A stretch of 64,000 bases of DNA, taken from positions 930,001 to 994,000 of the forward strand of contig NC_010161.1 in the NCBI RefSeq assembly GCF_000196435.1, in the 5' to 3' direction. This document shows, piece by piece, positions 9,171-19,420 of this stretch. Positions within the stretch are counted from its first letter, which is position 1. Each line of letters begins with the position of its first letter. The translations under genes and the position numbers were made by a program. This DNA is from Bartonella tribocorum CIP 105476. Lineage in GTDB: Bacteria; Pseudomonadota; Alphaproteobacteria; Rhizobiales; Rhizobiaceae. The notes under the pieces were generated by a model. That model searched no databases. It worked only from the letters and a program-made list of their open reading frames with translations, and was not told the origin of the DNA.

Positions 9171-10118
9171 CAGGTATTTTTTAGACAGATATACAGACAT
9201 TTTGTATACGTTTTTCATATAAAAAATTTTGAGTCTTTGTACTCTTTTTCTCAGTTCATGAATTGCTAATGCTTTTGCAAATGATTGTAAAAATTGCTTA
9301 AAATATCATAAGCTTGAAATGTATAATTTTTAGCCTTTTCAATAAATATTTCACTTTAATAATGGTGAGGCATTGTATGGTTTATAAAGTGCTGCATTAA
9401 CTTTTATTATGCGGAAGAGCTAAAGTGTCTGTTCAGAACAGTATCTACCTATAAATGGTGTAAGGAAAAAACTCTGCGAAAAAATAAAATCTACATAAAT
9501 CACCATTTTCTCGCTTAATAGAGGTGAACGTTGACACCATCATACTATTCTTCTTAGTTTCTATAATGCTGCGACTAACTTTCGTCATTTGAGGTAGAGC
9601 ATCAAAAGAGATAAATTATTATTATAAATCAATGTATTGTAAGTTTACAAAGTGGTATCATCATTTCAATATTGTGATTTTTCTTAACACTTGAGTGGGA
9701 AAAGATATATTCAGCTCTGTCTTAAATATTTTGGGGTCCTATTTTTAGTCTCTTTGTGCTATGCAAGCGAATATTTTTTCTTCATTACACAAAAGTTAAA
9801 ATCAGAGAGTCTTATTAATATTAAGAAATGAAATAAAAAGAGATAAAAATCCCTATTGAAATAATATATAGAGTATAAAAATATTAATAGTAATAAAAAT
9901 ACAGTATTATTTGTTTACTTTTGCCATTTATTTTTTAATATATTGAGATAATTATTTTATACATCTGAATTATATTTAAATTATTTCATATCTTTTACAT
10001 TATTGAATAAATGATGAAATGTAGAACAGCGTCTATTGATTGAGATAGTAGTTTACAAGGTTTTAGAATGATTTTTTCACGAAAGTGATAGGAATCTATT
10101 CAGTAGATGAGAGGCGAA
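9171..10118. other. Long AT-rich intergenic region, no gene seen
   Basis: About 950 bases with no credible coding frame on either strand. Two diverged copies of a roughly 40-base element can be aligned: 9381-9420 and 9558-9600, sharing TGCTGC, TAACTTT and AGAGC in order. A short motif at 9611-9630 resembles motifs in two other empty regions of this window. The stretch reads like a decayed gene or island remnant, but I could not recognise a parent protein. Confidence 0.6.
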
Positions 10119-11543
10119 TCATGTGTTTTTTGATAAACAGGAGCTCTTGGATTCTTTATCTGCTAACCACTGAATACAATCATTGAGAGCTCTCGCTGTT
10201 ATAGCTTGTTTTTTTGCTAATTTTTTTTCTTTACTTGGCAAGCGCTTTCCCGAATATCTAATAGGAGAAATAGGGGGAAAGAGTCCAAAATTGATATTCA
10301 TTGGTTGAAAAGACGGTCTTTCTGCTTCTTCATCTATAATATGCCCTCCTGTAATATGATTCAACAGAGCTCCGAATGCTGTGGTTTGTGGGGGGAGGCA
10401 AGGACAGTTATGATGATATTCGGCAGCGGCAAAACGTCCAGCAAGAAGCCCTATAGCCGCTGATTCTACATAACCTTCACATCCGGTAATTTGTCCTGCA
10501 AAGCGTAGTTGTTTTTTTTGTTTTAAACGAAGAGTCTGATCAAGAATGATTGGAGAGTTGAGATAGGTATTGCGGTGAAGTCCGCCAAGACGTGCAAATT
10601 CTGCTTTTTCAAGACCGGGAATCATTCTAAAAATGCGGACTTGTTCACCATATTTCAGTTTTGTTTGAAAGCCGACCATATTGTAAAGCGTTCCGAGTTT
10701 ATTATCTTGGCGTAATTGAACAACAGCATAGGGTTTTACGGTGGGGTTATAGGCATTGGTTAAGCCCATAGGTTTCATCGGTCCATGTCTTAAAGTTTCA
10801 AGTCCGCGCTCAGCCATAATTTCAATGGGGAGGCATCCATCAAAATAGGGCGTTTTTTCAAAGTCACGAAACTCTGTTTTTTCTGCGTTTTTTAGTGCTT
10901 CAACGAATGTTTCATATTGTTCTTTGTTGAGAGGACAATTAAGATAATCTTTCCCTGTTCCCTCAGGACCAATTTTATCGTAGCGAGACTGATACCAACA
11001 AATATTCATATCAATACTATCAGTGTGGATAATAGGTGCAATAGCATCAAAAAAAGAAAGAGCTTTTATACCGGTTATTGCTTTTAATTCTTGAGCAAAT
11101 GCAGGTGAGGTAAGGGGGCCCGTTGCAACGATAACATGTTTCCAATCTTTAGAAATCTCTTGAACTTCTTCGCGTTTAATCGTTATAAGCGAATGGTTTT
11201 CAAGTGCGGATGTCACGGTTTTTGAAAATCCATCACGATCAACAGCAAGAGCACTCCCAGCCGGAACTTTATTAGCATCAGCAGCTTTCATAATTAACGA
11301 TTTTGCTAATCGCATTTCAGCATGTAAAAGTCCTACGGCATTTGTTGATGAATCATCACAGCGAAAGGAGTTTGAACAAACCAATTCTGCCAATTTATCG
11401 GTTTTATGGGCGTCTGATTTTTTTTGGGGACGCATTTCATGCAAAATAACAGGAATTCCTGATTGAGCGATTTGCCAGCTTGCTTCACACCCTGCAAGAC
11501 CGCCACCGATAATATGAATTGGAGTATCAAATGTTTTTAACAT
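10119..11543 (-). CDS. trmFO: TrmFO, folate/FAD-dependent tRNA m5U54 methyltransferase
   Basis: 474-residue flavoprotein that makes 5-methyluridine at position 54 of the tRNA T-loop, using methylene-tetrahydrofolate and FAD. The N-terminal dinucleotide fold is clear ([13 protein letters not shown]), followed by the family-typical HEMRP and LVCSNSFR stretches; the latter holds a conserved cysteine. Further conserved pieces are [15 protein letters not shown] and [14 protein letters not shown]. It is transcribed alone, divergently from tRNA-Leu. The ribosome site before the ATG is weak. The tail after about residue 445 is rich in lysine and looks less conserved. The identification is secure. Confidence 0.96.
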   Translation of the reverse strand: MLKTFDTPIHIIGGGLAGCEASWQIAQSGIPVILHEMRPQKKSDAHKTDKLAELVCSNSFRCDDSSTNAVGLLHAEMRLAKSLIMKAADANKVPAGSALAVDRDGFSKTVTSALENHSLITIKREEVQEISKDWKHVIVATGPLTSPAFAQELKAITGIKALSFFDAIAPIIHTDSIDMNICWYQSRYDKIGPEGTGKDYLNCPLNKEQYETFVEALKNAEKTEFRDFEKTPYFDGCLPIEIMAERGLETLRHGPMKPMGLTNAYNPTVKPYAVVQLRQDNKLGTLYNMVGFQTKLKYGEQVRIFRMIPGLEKAEFARLGGLHRNTYLNSPIILDQTLRLKQKKQLRFAGQITGCEGYVESAAIGLLAGRFAAAEYHHNCPCLPPQTTAFGALLNHITGGHIIDEEAERPSFQPMNINFGLFPPISPIRYSGKRLPSKEKKLAKKQAITARALNDCIQWLADKESKSSCLSKNT

Positions 11544-11711
11544 AGTTGTCTTATTAGCGTAAGCCGCTGTGTATGAAAAGCATAGATTTTGTTTTTGTTC
11601 TTTGTAAGAATGACGTGTATTGCGTTTTTTTAATATATTTGTTTGCTTTTTTTCTATAATTAATGGTATAGAAACACCGCTTGTATAAGGTTATTAGCTT
11701 ACTAAGTTTGA

Positions 11712-11794
11712 GCGGATGTGGCGAAATTGGTAGACGCACCAGATTTAGGTTCTGGCGGGAGACCGTGGGGGTTCGAGTCCCTCCATCCGCACCA
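11712..11794 (+). tRNA. tRNA-Leu (anticodon UAG)
   Basis: The acceptor stem GCGGATG pairs with CATCCGC, and CCA is encoded. The anticodon arm CCAGA-TTTAGGT-TCTGG places TAG in the anticodon. A long variable arm, as expected for leucine tRNA, precedes the T-arm GGGGGTTCGAGTCCCTC. Confidence 0.96.
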
Positions 11795-11928
11795 AAGCAA
11801 TCCCTTAAGTGCTACGGATTTCTACGTGTCTGGAATTCCGCTTCATGGTAATGTAACACTTGAAGTGTTAGAATGTAATGATGATTAGAGTGGGGTTATC
11901 CCTCTCCTTAGAAAAATGAAGGTGTTTA

Positions 11929-13356
11929 ATGCAGGTTACCGAGACGCTTAATGAAGGACTGAAGCGCGAAATTAAGATCGTGGTTCCAGCGAAAGATTTA
12001 GAAGAAAAGTTGAATGAACGATTGGATGATACCAAGGGTAAGGTCAGACTTAATGGTTTTCGTCCCGGTAAAGTGCCGGGTGGGCATTTGCGAAAAATGT
12101 ATGGTAAATCTTTTATGGCAGAGATTCTCAATGAGATACTTAATGATGCGCCACGTTCTATTTTAGCGGACCGGAATGAACGTCCAGCGATGCAGCCGAA
12201 AATTGATATCGATGAAGATGAAAAAATTCTAGATGGAAAAGCCGATTTTACTTTTAGTTTAAAGTATGAGGTCTTACCAAAAATTGAAATTAAAGCTTTT
12301 GAACATATTGAAGTTATTCGTGAAATTGCAGCTATTCCTGAAAAGGATATTGATGAGCAAGTCAATCGTGTTCTTTCTTCTACGCGTAATTATTCCCTAA
12401 AAGAGGGATCTTCTGAAGAAGGTGATCGTGTTACCATAGATTATCTGGGTAAGCTTGAGGGGGTTCCATTTGAAGGTGGGGCCGATAATGATGCGCAACT
12501 GATTCTTGGATCAAAACAATTTATTCCTGGTTTTGAAGAGCAATTGGTTGGTGTAAAAGCGGGAGATGCAAAAACGATTTCTGTTAAATTTCCTGATAAT
12601 TATAGTGCGGTACATTTGGCAGGGCGGGAAGCAGAGTTTGACATTACTGTCAAAGCTGTCTTTAGACCAGATGAATTGAAAATTGATGATGAGGCGGCGA
12701 AAAAAGTCGGTTTAGAATCTCTAGATCGCTTGCGTGAGGTTGTTCGTGGGCAGATTGAAAGCCAATATGGTTCAATGACACGTCAAAAAGTTAAGCGTCA
12801 AATTCTTGATGCTTTAGATGCTGATTATAATTTTGAGATTCCTGAGGGACTTTTAGAAATTGAGTTCAATAATATATGGGCTCAGGTTAATGATGATTTG
12901 AAAAAGGCTGGACGTAGTTTTGAGGACGAGGGTGTTACAGAAGAAAAGGCACGGGAGGAATATCATGTCCTTGCGCAACGTCGTGTTCGTCTTGGTTTGG
13001 TGCTTTCTGAAATTGGAATGAAGGTTGGTGTTAAAGTTAATGAAGATGAGCTAAAAGCAGCCGTTTTTGAGCAAGTTCGTCAGTATCCTGGACAAGAAAA
13101 AGAGATTATGGATTTTTTCCGGAAGACACCGGAAGCTGTTGAAAATCTACGTGCTCCGATTTTTGAAGAAAAGGTCATTGATTATTTGTTAGCACAGATA
13201 AAAGTCACAGATAAAGAAGTGACGATTGAAGAGTTGATGAAAGAATATGACGAAACAGATGTCCCTGAAGAAAAGCCTGCAAAGAAAAAATCTGCAGTGA
13301 AAGAAAAGTCTGCAGAGAAAACATCAGCTAAGAAAAAGGCTCCTAAAAAAGCTTAA
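11929..13356 (+). CDS. tig: Trigger factor, ribosome-bound chaperone
   Basis: 475-residue chaperone that meets nascent chains at the ribosome exit and also has peptidyl-prolyl isomerase activity. The ribosome-binding signature GFRPGKVP is at residues 43-50. A central FKBP-type domain follows ([20 protein letters not shown] and [13 protein letters not shown]), then the helical chaperone arms. The last 30 or so residues form a Lys/Ala/Ser-rich tail with repeated KKSA-like units, longer than the core family needs. GAAGGTG precedes the ATG. It stands alone between tRNA-Leu and gatB, with a weak terminator-like hairpin after it. Confidence 0.96.
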   Translation: MQVTETLNEGLKREIKIVVPAKDLEEKLNERLDDTKGKVRLNGFRPGKVPGGHLRKMYGKSFMAEILNEILNDAPRSILADRNERPAMQPKIDIDEDEKILDGKADFTFSLKYEVLPKIEIKAFEHIEVIREIAAIPEKDIDEQVNRVLSSTRNYSLKEGSSEEGDRVTIDYLGKLEGVPFEGGADNDAQLILGSKQFIPGFEEQLVGVKAGDAKTISVKFPDNYSAVHLAGREAEFDITVKAVFRPDELKIDDEAAKKVGLESLDRLREVVRGQIESQYGSMTRQKVKRQILDALDADYNFEIPEGLLEIEFNNIWAQVNDDLKKAGRSFEDEGVTEEKAREEYHVLAQRRVRLGLVLSEIGMKVGVKVNEDELKAAVFEQVRQYPGQEKEIMDFFRKTPEAVENLRAPIFEEKVIDYLLAQIKVTDKEVTIEELMKEYDETDVPEEKPAKKKSAVKEKSAEKTSAKKKAPKKA

Positions 13357-13371
13357 TCTTTACACAAATAG

Positions 13372-13398
13372 AACAAGCCTGATTCTATCGGGCTTGTT
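13372..13398 (+). terminator. Possible terminator after tig
   Basis: An 8-base inverted repeat, AACAAGCC / GGCTTGTT, with an 11-base loop lies 15 bases after the tig stop. The downstream T run is poor, so termination may be partial. Confidence 0.5.
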
Positions 13399-13481
13399 GT
13401 GAGATTTATACCTTAGGCTTGCCGTGTGAATGGTTTTAGATAAACCATGAGTATATTTGAAATTTTTGTAGTGGATTGGCA

Positions 13482-14981
13482 ATGAGCATCATTGATACGC
13501 GTACTCCTGATTCTAAGCATTTTATTTCTGGCGTTACAGGTGATTGGGAAGTCATCATTGGCATGGAGGTTCATGCGCAAATCATATCAAATTCGAAACT
13601 TTTTTCAGGAGCATCAGCCAAATTCGGTGCAGAACCGAACAATCATGTATCACTTATTGATGCGGCTATGCCAGGGATGTTGCCCGTTCTGAATGAAGAA
13701 TGTGTTCGTCAAGCAGTTCGAACAGGTTTGGGATTAAAAGCGCGTATTAATTTAAAATCTGTTTTTGATCGTAAAAATTATTTTTATCCAGATTTACCGC
13801 AGGGATATCAAATTTCTCAGTTTCACTATCCCATTGTAGGAGAGGGGAAGATTATCATATCTGTTGGTCCAGATTCGAATGGTCAATTTGAAGATATCGA
13901 AGTAGGAATTGAAAGATTACATCTTGAACAAGATGCTGGAAAATCGATGCATGATCAACATCCAACAATGTCTTTCGTGGATCTTAATCGCTCTGGTGTT
14001 GCTCTTATGGAAATTGTTTCCAAACCTGATATGCGCTCATCAGATGAAGCCAAAGCTTACATGACAAAATTGCGTACGATTGTTCGTTATTTAGGGACCT
14101 GCGATGGCAATATGGATGAAGGTTCTATGCGTGCAGATGTCAATGTGTCTGTTCGTCGTCCTGGCGAAGATTTTGGAACGCGTTGTGAAATCAAAAATGT
14201 TAATTCTATTCGTTTTATTGGTCAAGCGATTGAATATGAAGCGCGCCGTCAGATTGCAATTTTAGAAGATGGCGGCGTCATAGAGCAAGAAACTCGGCTT
14301 TTTGATGCCACTAAAGGAGAAACCCGCTCTATGCGCTCAAAGGAGGAAGCGCATGACTATCGTTATTTCCCTGATCCTGATCTTTTACCATTAGAATTTG
14401 ATCAAGCATTTGTGGATTCTTTGGCGGCGGATTTACCAGAATTGCCTGATGCGATAAAAGCACGTTTTGTTAAGGAAATGGGATTGACAGTGTATGATGC
14501 TTCCATTCTTGTGACAGAAAAAGCTATTGCTGATTATTTTGAAGAAGTAGCGTATGGGCGTGATGGAAAAATAGTTGCCAATTGGGTGATTAATGATCTC
14601 TTAGGGGCTTTAAATAAAGATAATCGTGAAATTGAAGAGTCACCAGTCTCTCCAAATCAGTTGGGAAGCATTATTGATCTTATAAAAGAGGGAACAATTT
14701 CTGGAAAAATTGCCAAAGATCTTTTTGAGATTGTTTGGAATGAGGGGGGAGATCCGCGTCAAATTGTAGAAGAGCGCAGTATGAAACAGGTAACAGATAC
14801 AAAGGCTATTGAAAGAGCTGTTGATGAGATTGTTGCCAATAATGCTGATAAAGTTGCGCAGGCAAAGCAAAAACCTGCTTTAGCAGGTTGGTTTGTTGGG
14901 CAGGTCATGAAAGCAACAGGTGGTAAAGCAAATCCTCAAACTGTTAATGAATTAGTTAAGATGAAACTTGGCATAGATTAA
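13482..14981 (+). CDS. gatB: GatB, Asp/Glu-tRNA amidotransferase subunit B
   Basis: 499-residue subunit of the GatCAB enzyme. GatCAB converts Glu-tRNA(Gln) to Gln-tRNA(Gln) and, where needed, Asp-tRNA(Asn) to Asn-tRNA(Asn). GatB holds the kinase and tRNA-binding sites. The catalytic cradle has the expected blocks: [54 protein letters not shown] and [11 protein letters not shown]. The C-terminal YqeY-like tail ends with the [13 protein letters not shown] region. The ATG at 13482 is preferred over a TTG six bases earlier. gatA and gatC are not in the window, so the operon is split, as is common in alphaproteobacteria. Confidence 0.97.
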   Translation: MSIIDTRTPDSKHFISGVTGDWEVIIGMEVHAQIISNSKLFSGASAKFGAEPNNHVSLIDAAMPGMLPVLNEECVRQAVRTGLGLKARINLKSVFDRKNYFYPDLPQGYQISQFHYPIVGEGKIIISVGPDSNGQFEDIEVGIERLHLEQDAGKSMHDQHPTMSFVDLNRSGVALMEIVSKPDMRSSDEAKAYMTKLRTIVRYLGTCDGNMDEGSMRADVNVSVRRPGEDFGTRCEIKNVNSIRFIGQAIEYEARRQIAILEDGGVIEQETRLFDATKGETRSMRSKEEAHDYRYFPDPDLLPLEFDQAFVDSLAADLPELPDAIKARFVKEMGLTVYDASILVTEKAIADYFEEVAYGRDGKIVANWVINDLLGALNKDNREIEESPVSPNQLGSIIDLIKEGTISGKIAKDLFEIVWNEGGDPRQIVEERSMKQVTDTKAIERAVDEIVANNADKVAQAKQKPALAGWFVGQVMKATGGKANPQTVNELVKMKLGID

Positions 14982-15161
14982 ACTTTATGGGGTGGAGAAC
15001 AATCCATAAATATGATATTTTCTTGAAATTAAGAGGGAGCAAGTTATCCTATAAATTGGATTTGTAGATGAGTTTACCAGTTGCTTTTTCTGTATTTTAC
15101 GCATTAACAATTGTATACCGACGATTGGTTTCATCAACATACTGAAGAAATGGAATAGAGA

Positions 15162-15560
15162 ATGGCGCGTTTTTTAAAGCAAATCTTTACTTGGTGGAGT
15201 GGTAATACTATCGGTACACGTTTTTTTACATGGCGCAAAGGTAAGCGAATAGGGGAAGATCAATTTGGAAATATATATTATGAGGGGGGGCTTCATAAGG
15301 ATGGTTATCCGCACCGTTGGGTTATTTATAAAGATTATTCTGAAGCATCTACTATTCCACCAGGTTGGCATGGCTGGATTCATCATCGTTTTGAGTGTCC
15401 ACCAACCCAGGAAGATTATCATCCCTATGAATGGGAAAAGCCTCATGTCGCAAATATGACAGGAACAAGTAAGGCTTATCGACCAAAGGGGGCTATTCCT
15501 TACAATGATGAGCCTCCTTGTGTGCATGAAGATTATGATGCGTGGTCACCTAAAAAATAA
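15162..15560 (+). CDS. NDUFA12-like complex I accessory subunit
   Basis: 132-residue homologue of the NDUFA12 (B17.2) accessory subunit of NADH:ubiquinone oxidoreductase. Alphaproteobacteria share this protein with mitochondria. Family features are visible: WWSGNTIGTRFFTWRKGKRIG near the start, then GNIYYEG, HRWVIYKDY, IPPGWHGWIH and a proline-rich C-terminus with KPHVANMTGT. It has no signal peptide and would sit on the matrix-equivalent (cytoplasmic) face of complex I. No nuo genes lie nearby. A DUF2155 gene follows after 85 bases, and this pair also travels together in other rhizobia. Confidence 0.93.
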   Translation: MARFLKQIFTWWSGNTIGTRFFTWRKGKRIGEDQFGNIYYEGGLHKDGYPHRWVIYKDYSEASTIPPGWHGWIHHRFECPPTQEDYHPYEWEKPHVANMTGTSKAYRPKGAIPYNDEPPCVHEDYDAWSPKK

Positions 15561-15645
15561 AATGTTTTAATGGGCGCGTGTATTTTTGTTTTGTTTGGCT
15601 CTACGTTGTAACAAAAGTTATTTTTAAGGTGCGATTGGTTTTGAT

Positions 15646-16062
15646 ATGGTGAGGTTTTTTTTATTGTTAAGGATACATATTTTTTTAATAGGAATTTTAG
15701 TGTTTTTATCCTTAAATAGTGGGGGGCGGGCAGAGCGTATTAGCAATGGAATTGCTGTTTTTGCAGGTCTTGATAAAATTACGGGGCGGACGACACGTTT
15801 TGAGGTTTCTCTTGGTGAAGTTTATCAGTACGGTGCATTACAGGTAACACCCCGTGCTTGTTATACGAGCTCTAAAGATGAACCAACGCGTACAACAGGT
15901 TTTGTTGAAGTCAACGAAGTAACATTAGATAAAAAAATACGGCGTATTTTTACAGGATGGATGTTTGCAGATAGTCCTGGTTTGAACGCTGTTGAGCATC
16001 CTATTTATGATGTGTGGTTAAAAGATTGCAAGCAGAATTCTCAAAATCTACCTCTTCAGTAA
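15646..16062 (+). CDS. DUF2155 family exported protein
   Basis: 138 residues. A hydrophobic N-terminal segment of about 20 residues (FFLLLRIHIFLIGILVFLSL) suggests export or anchoring. The rest matches the DUF2155 pattern: AVFAGLDKITGRTTRFEV, a central cysteine in TPRACYTSS, and FTGWMFADSPGLNAVEHPIYDVWLKDC ending in a second cysteine. The two cysteines could form a disulfide in the periplasm. The function is unknown. It lies just downstream of the NDUFA12-like gene on the same strand. In several relatives the aat gene is a neighbour, but I see no aat here. Confidence 0.85.
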   Translation: MVRFFLLLRIHIFLIGILVFLSLNSGGRAERISNGIAVFAGLDKITGRTTRFEVSLGEVYQYGALQVTPRACYTSSKDEPTRTTGFVEVNEVTLDKKIRRIFTGWMFADSPGLNAVEHPIYDVWLKDCKQNSQNLPLQ

Positions 16063-17286
16063 TAGTGTGTTATTATTTGTAATACATCGATTTATAATGA
16101 GGATTTATCATTTTATAATTTGAATGAGAGGTTCGGATTTCTATGATTTTTTCATTTCAAACCTTCTTATATTGAAAGATTAAAACTATTTTCTTGCACG
16201 TTACAAATGGAGGACGTGTGGATATTACTGTTTAAGAAAGGAATGAAAGTTTCTCTCATGAGCCGTTTAAATCCAAGGATGCACTATGCAAATCAACGTA
16301 TTATTTTTTTCGAGTGTTCCATAGGAGACAATTCTTAAGTATATCTGTTAGAGGTAGAAATGAAAGGCATATTTACGGGTGTATTTTAAAGAGGTCTCTC
16401 TTAGGACTCATTATATTCATTCCGCAATGATGCCCAAGAATGGTATAATGATAAATCCATTGAGTATTCTCTACCTTTACACTTGTGAAGGAGGAAGCAA
16501 ACACCAGCACATACTCTGCCAACTCCCAATATTGCTAACCTGTCCTGAGCACTTAAAAACTTTTCATAAGAGACATTCTTATTCCTCTTTTGTGCAGCTT
16601 TTCTCGTTCGTAGCGTACAAGTGAATGGTTTTGATTGCTTCAATATAAATAGGCTTGAGATGAGAGAATCTTACGATATTTAAAGCTCTAACGCAGTAGG
16701 AATAAAACTAAGTTACCATTATAAATCAAAAAATTGACTTTATGAGAAAACAGAATGTCAAATACATAATTTATGAAAACCAATGATGATATCAAGAGCA
16801 AACAAATGTCTTGAGCGGACCTTTATTCTCATGGAGTTTTTTTTATTCAAAAAGTAGAAGAAATTCAAACTCTGTTTTTGAAAAAACTGATATCTAAGAT
16901 TATTTAAAGTTTCAATTGAAGTGTAGCGTGATTAAAAAAATGCAAAAATTGGTATATCTCTGACAAAAAGCAACATTTATGTATTTTACATTTTTGTGAT
17001 AGAGTACTTTATAAGTGAGTTTGTTTATTCATAAGCTCTTGTATATTACATTGAAAAACTTCACATTTCAATAAGCAGGGGATCATTTATTTTGTAAATC
17101 ATATTTTTGATTATCCATGCTTTTCAAAATCTTTTGTATAAGAGACACATGTTTTTACGGTGAGCTATTGAAGATTTAAAAAGGTGGCGTCGAAGAGGCG
17201 TTAAAAGATTCCATATCATTGGGTATGGTATCTTTATTTTGCGTAAAGAAGAACCAATTATCCTAAAAAATAAGAGATTTTATATA
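16063..17286. other. Long intergenic region, no gene recognised
   Basis: About 1.2 kb with no protein I can recognise. Between roughly 16380 and 16640 both strands are open for about 80 codons, and base composition there is less AT-rich than around it. Neither frame has a convincing ribosome site or a known motif, so I do not call a gene. A terminator-like hairpin lies at the far right with no gene before it (see 17207-17240). Confidence 0.55.
17207..17240 (+). terminator. Orphan terminator-like hairpin
   Basis: GATTCCATA pairs with TATGGTATC (one T-T mismatch) around an 8-base loop and is followed by TTTATTTT. No gene ends upstream on this strand for over 1.1 kb. It might therefore end a small RNA starting near 17140, or be part of the rhomboid gene's 5' leader. 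Confidence 0.5.
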
Positions 17287-18018
17287 ATGAAAGTTTCTCG
17301 TCATCAATATAAGAATATTTCGCAAATGCCGAGACAACCTAAAGAACCTTTATTGAATGTTCCACTTATCATTGTTGTTTTGATCGCATTTTGTTTTTGT
17401 CTTTATTGCATTCCGCAGTATTTTTTTTCTCATCAGCTTTATATTAAAAGCCTTGAGTTTTTTTCATTTACACCAGCATTGTTTAAGACGGATCCTATTG
17501 CATTTTTTTATACCATGGTGAGTTATTCATTTATGCATGGTAGTTTTAAACATGTTGCTCTTAATATGATTTGGCTTTTGGTTTTTGGCTCTCCTTTAGT
17601 AAGACATTTTGGTGTTTTATGTTTTTTAGTTTTTTGGGTGTTAACGGCAATTATTTCTGTTTTGACTTATTTTACATTTCATCAAGAAAGTATCATATCA
17701 CTTGTTGGGGCATCAGGTTCCGTATCTGGAATGATGGGAGCTATTGCACGTTACGGTTTTCCTAGCAGCTATTTAGGTGTCAATGCGCAGAACGAAAAAC
17801 CTTTGGGGACTTTATTATCCATCAAAAAAGCCCTTTGTTCCAAGGCCGTACTTATTTATATAAGTGTATGGCTGGCGGCTGATTTTATCATAGGTATTTC
17901 TTCCGTTCTGTTTGAAGAAAATGGTCTCTCAATAGCATGGGAAGCGCATATTGGTGGGTTTTTAGCGGGTTTTTTGTTGGTTGGCTTTTTTGATGTTTCA
18001 CAAAAAATTAAAAACTAG
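17287..18018 (+). CDS. Rhomboid-family intramembrane serine protease
   Basis: 243 residues with about six hydrophobic spans. The rhomboid catalytic set is intact: HGSFKHVALNM with Asn93 in the second span, the GxSG motif GASGSVSG with probable nucleophile Ser143, and His221 in AHIGGFLAGF. It would cut substrates within or near the inner membrane; the substrate cannot be told from sequence. The ATG at 17287 is chosen over an in-frame TTG at 17239 because it gives a normal short cytoplasmic N-terminus, though both ribosome sites are weak. Its stop codon overlaps the end of the convergent rlmB gene by a few bases. Confidence 0.9.
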   Translation: MKVSRHQYKNISQMPRQPKEPLLNVPLIIVVLIAFCFCLYCIPQYFFSHQLYIKSLEFFSFTPALFKTDPIAFFYTMVSYSFMHGSFKHVALNMIWLLVFGSPLVRHFGVLCFLVFWVLTAIISVLTYFTFHQESIISLVGASGSVSGMMGAIARYGFPSSYLGVNAQNEKPLGTLLSIKKALCSKAVLIYISVWLAADFIIGISSVLFEENGLSIAWEAHIGGFLAGFLLVGFFDVSQKIKN

Positions 18019-18845
18019 AATCTAAGATATTTATGCGCCACATAAAGCGCTATTGTTGCTGCGTTTGAAACATTTAATGATTTAATATTTCCAGGCATGT
18101 CAAGGCGTGCTAGAGCGCAAACGGTTTCACGTGTTTTTTTTCGTAAGCCTTTACCTTCTGCTCCTAAAACAAGAGCAATTTTACTCCCTGTTAATGTTGT
18201 TTCTAGAGGTTGATCCCCTTCTGAATCGAGTCCAAAGCTTGTAAAACCTGTTTGGTGGATTTCTTGAAGAGTTTCAGCGAGGTTTCGTACGGTAATATAA
18301 TGAATCATTTCCAGAGCTCCTGATGCTGCTTTCGCAAGAACGCCACTTTCGTGGGGCGAGTGACGGCAAGTGGTAATAAGTGCCTTAGCTTTAAATGCAA
18401 CGGCAGAGCGCATAATAGCACCAACATTATGTGGATCAGTAATTTGATCCATGACAATGACCAGATCAGTATTGGTGAGTTCCGATAGTTTGCATGGTTT
18501 GAGAGGAGAAGTTTCCAAAACAATTCCTTGATGAACTGCCTCACTTCCAACCAGCGAATCAAGATATTTGGGGGTGCATAATGTAACAGGGCAAGGATAA
18601 TCTGATTCGGACATATTTAATCGTTTTAAGGCATTTTGTGTAACGTAAAGACATTTAAAAATTCTTTTTGGGTTTTTTAAAGCAGCCTGAACGGAATGAA
18701 TGCCATAAAGATGGATTATCCCTTGCTGTAAAGAAGCGGTTTTCTTCTTCATGTTTTTAGAAGATCGAGAGGAGGAAGCTTTTGTATCGCGATACCGGCG
18801 ACGTAAACGAGCATAATGAGAATTTTGTGATGTTTTTTCTTTCAT
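18015..18845 (-). CDS. rlmB: 23S rRNA 2'-O-methyltransferase RlmB (SPOUT/TrmH family)
   Basis: 276 residues. A basic N-terminal extension (many Arg, Lys and Ser) leads into the L30e-like substrate domain (GIHSVQAALKNP), then the SPOUT knot. Motif regions are LVIVMDQITDPHNVGAIMRSA, LVLGAEGKGLR and MPGNIKSLNVSNAATIALY, the last being the SAM-binding knot. RlmB methylates G2251 of 23S rRNA; a TrmH-like tRNA role is the main alternative. It is convergent with the rhomboid gene and overlaps its 3' end. GAGG lies very close to the ATG. Confidence 0.9.
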   Translation of the reverse strand: MKEKTSQNSHYARLRRRYRDTKASSSRSSKNMKKKTASLQQGIIHLYGIHSVQAALKNPKRIFKCLYVTQNALKRLNMSESDYPCPVTLCTPKYLDSLVGSEAVHQGIVLETSPLKPCKLSELTNTDLVIVMDQITDPHNVGAIMRSAVAFKAKALITTCRHSPHESGVLAKAASGALEMIHYITVRNLAETLQEIHQTGFTSFGLDSEGDQPLETTLTGSKIALVLGAEGKGLRKKTRETVCALARLDMPGNIKSLNVSNAATIALYVAHKYLRF

Positions 18846-19050
18846 AACCTCTTTATAGCGTTTTAATAATAAAAAGTGCTAGAAAAAATCTATGATTTAA
18901 AGATATGAGCAGGAAATTTGTACAGAATTGTATTTATTCTGTTGACAGATACAATCGTAATCGTCATAACCACTTCGCAATCAGATTGAATTGAATGGGT
19001 ATTCGAGATGATTGTCGTGATGCCTCATCGCGCGACTTTGCCGGTGTAAT

Positions 19051-19134
19051 GGAGGGGTGCCCGAGTGGTTAAAGGGGGCGGACTGTAAATCCGTTGCGTA
19101 TGCTACGTTGGTTCGAATCCAACCCCCTCCACCA
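19051..19134 (+). tRNA. tRNA-Tyr (anticodon GUA)
   Basis: The acceptor stem GGAGGGG pairs with CCCCTCC, and CCA is encoded. The anticodon loop reads CTGTAAA with GTA. A long variable arm is present, as in bacterial tyrosine tRNAs. tRNA-Gly follows 31 bases later and then tuf, the usual order. Confidence 0.96.
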
Positions 19135-19165
19135 TTCATCGAAGGAGAGTTAGTAAGTGAGTCAT

Positions 19166-19239
19166 GCGGGTATAGCTCAATGGTAGAGCAGCAGCCTTCC
19201 AAGCTGAATATGCGGGTTCGATTCCCGCTACCCGCTCCA
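19166..19239 (+). tRNA. tRNA-Gly (anticodon UCC)
   Basis: The acceptor stem GCGGGTA pairs with TACCCGC, with discriminator T and an encoded CCA. The anticodon is TCC within CCTTCCAA. The T-arm GCGGGTTCGATTCCCGC is intact. It lies between tRNA-Tyr and tuf and is probably co-transcribed. Confidence 0.96.
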
Positions 19240-19420
19240 AATGGTTGTTGATGATTAGGCAAATAGGTATGATGGAAGATATTCCATTATTCAAAGTGGG
19301 CGGGATTTCTCGTCTAAGGGTTGTGGTGATTGGGCTTGGTGTACGGTCCAGTTGGATTCAGTTCTGCAGATCTTTTTTAGGTGCTAACAAAGATAGAGAA
19401 AAAACAAGAGATTAATAGCG

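Noticed and set aside
11868..12365. 165-codon open frame on the minus strand within tig
   Set aside because: It is the antisense shadow of a well-supported trigger factor gene; Ser/Ile-rich with no motif.
18981..19262. Open frames covering the tRNA-Tyr and tRNA-Gly genes on both strands
   Set aside because: They are translations of tRNA genes; the tRNA structures fully explain the sequence.
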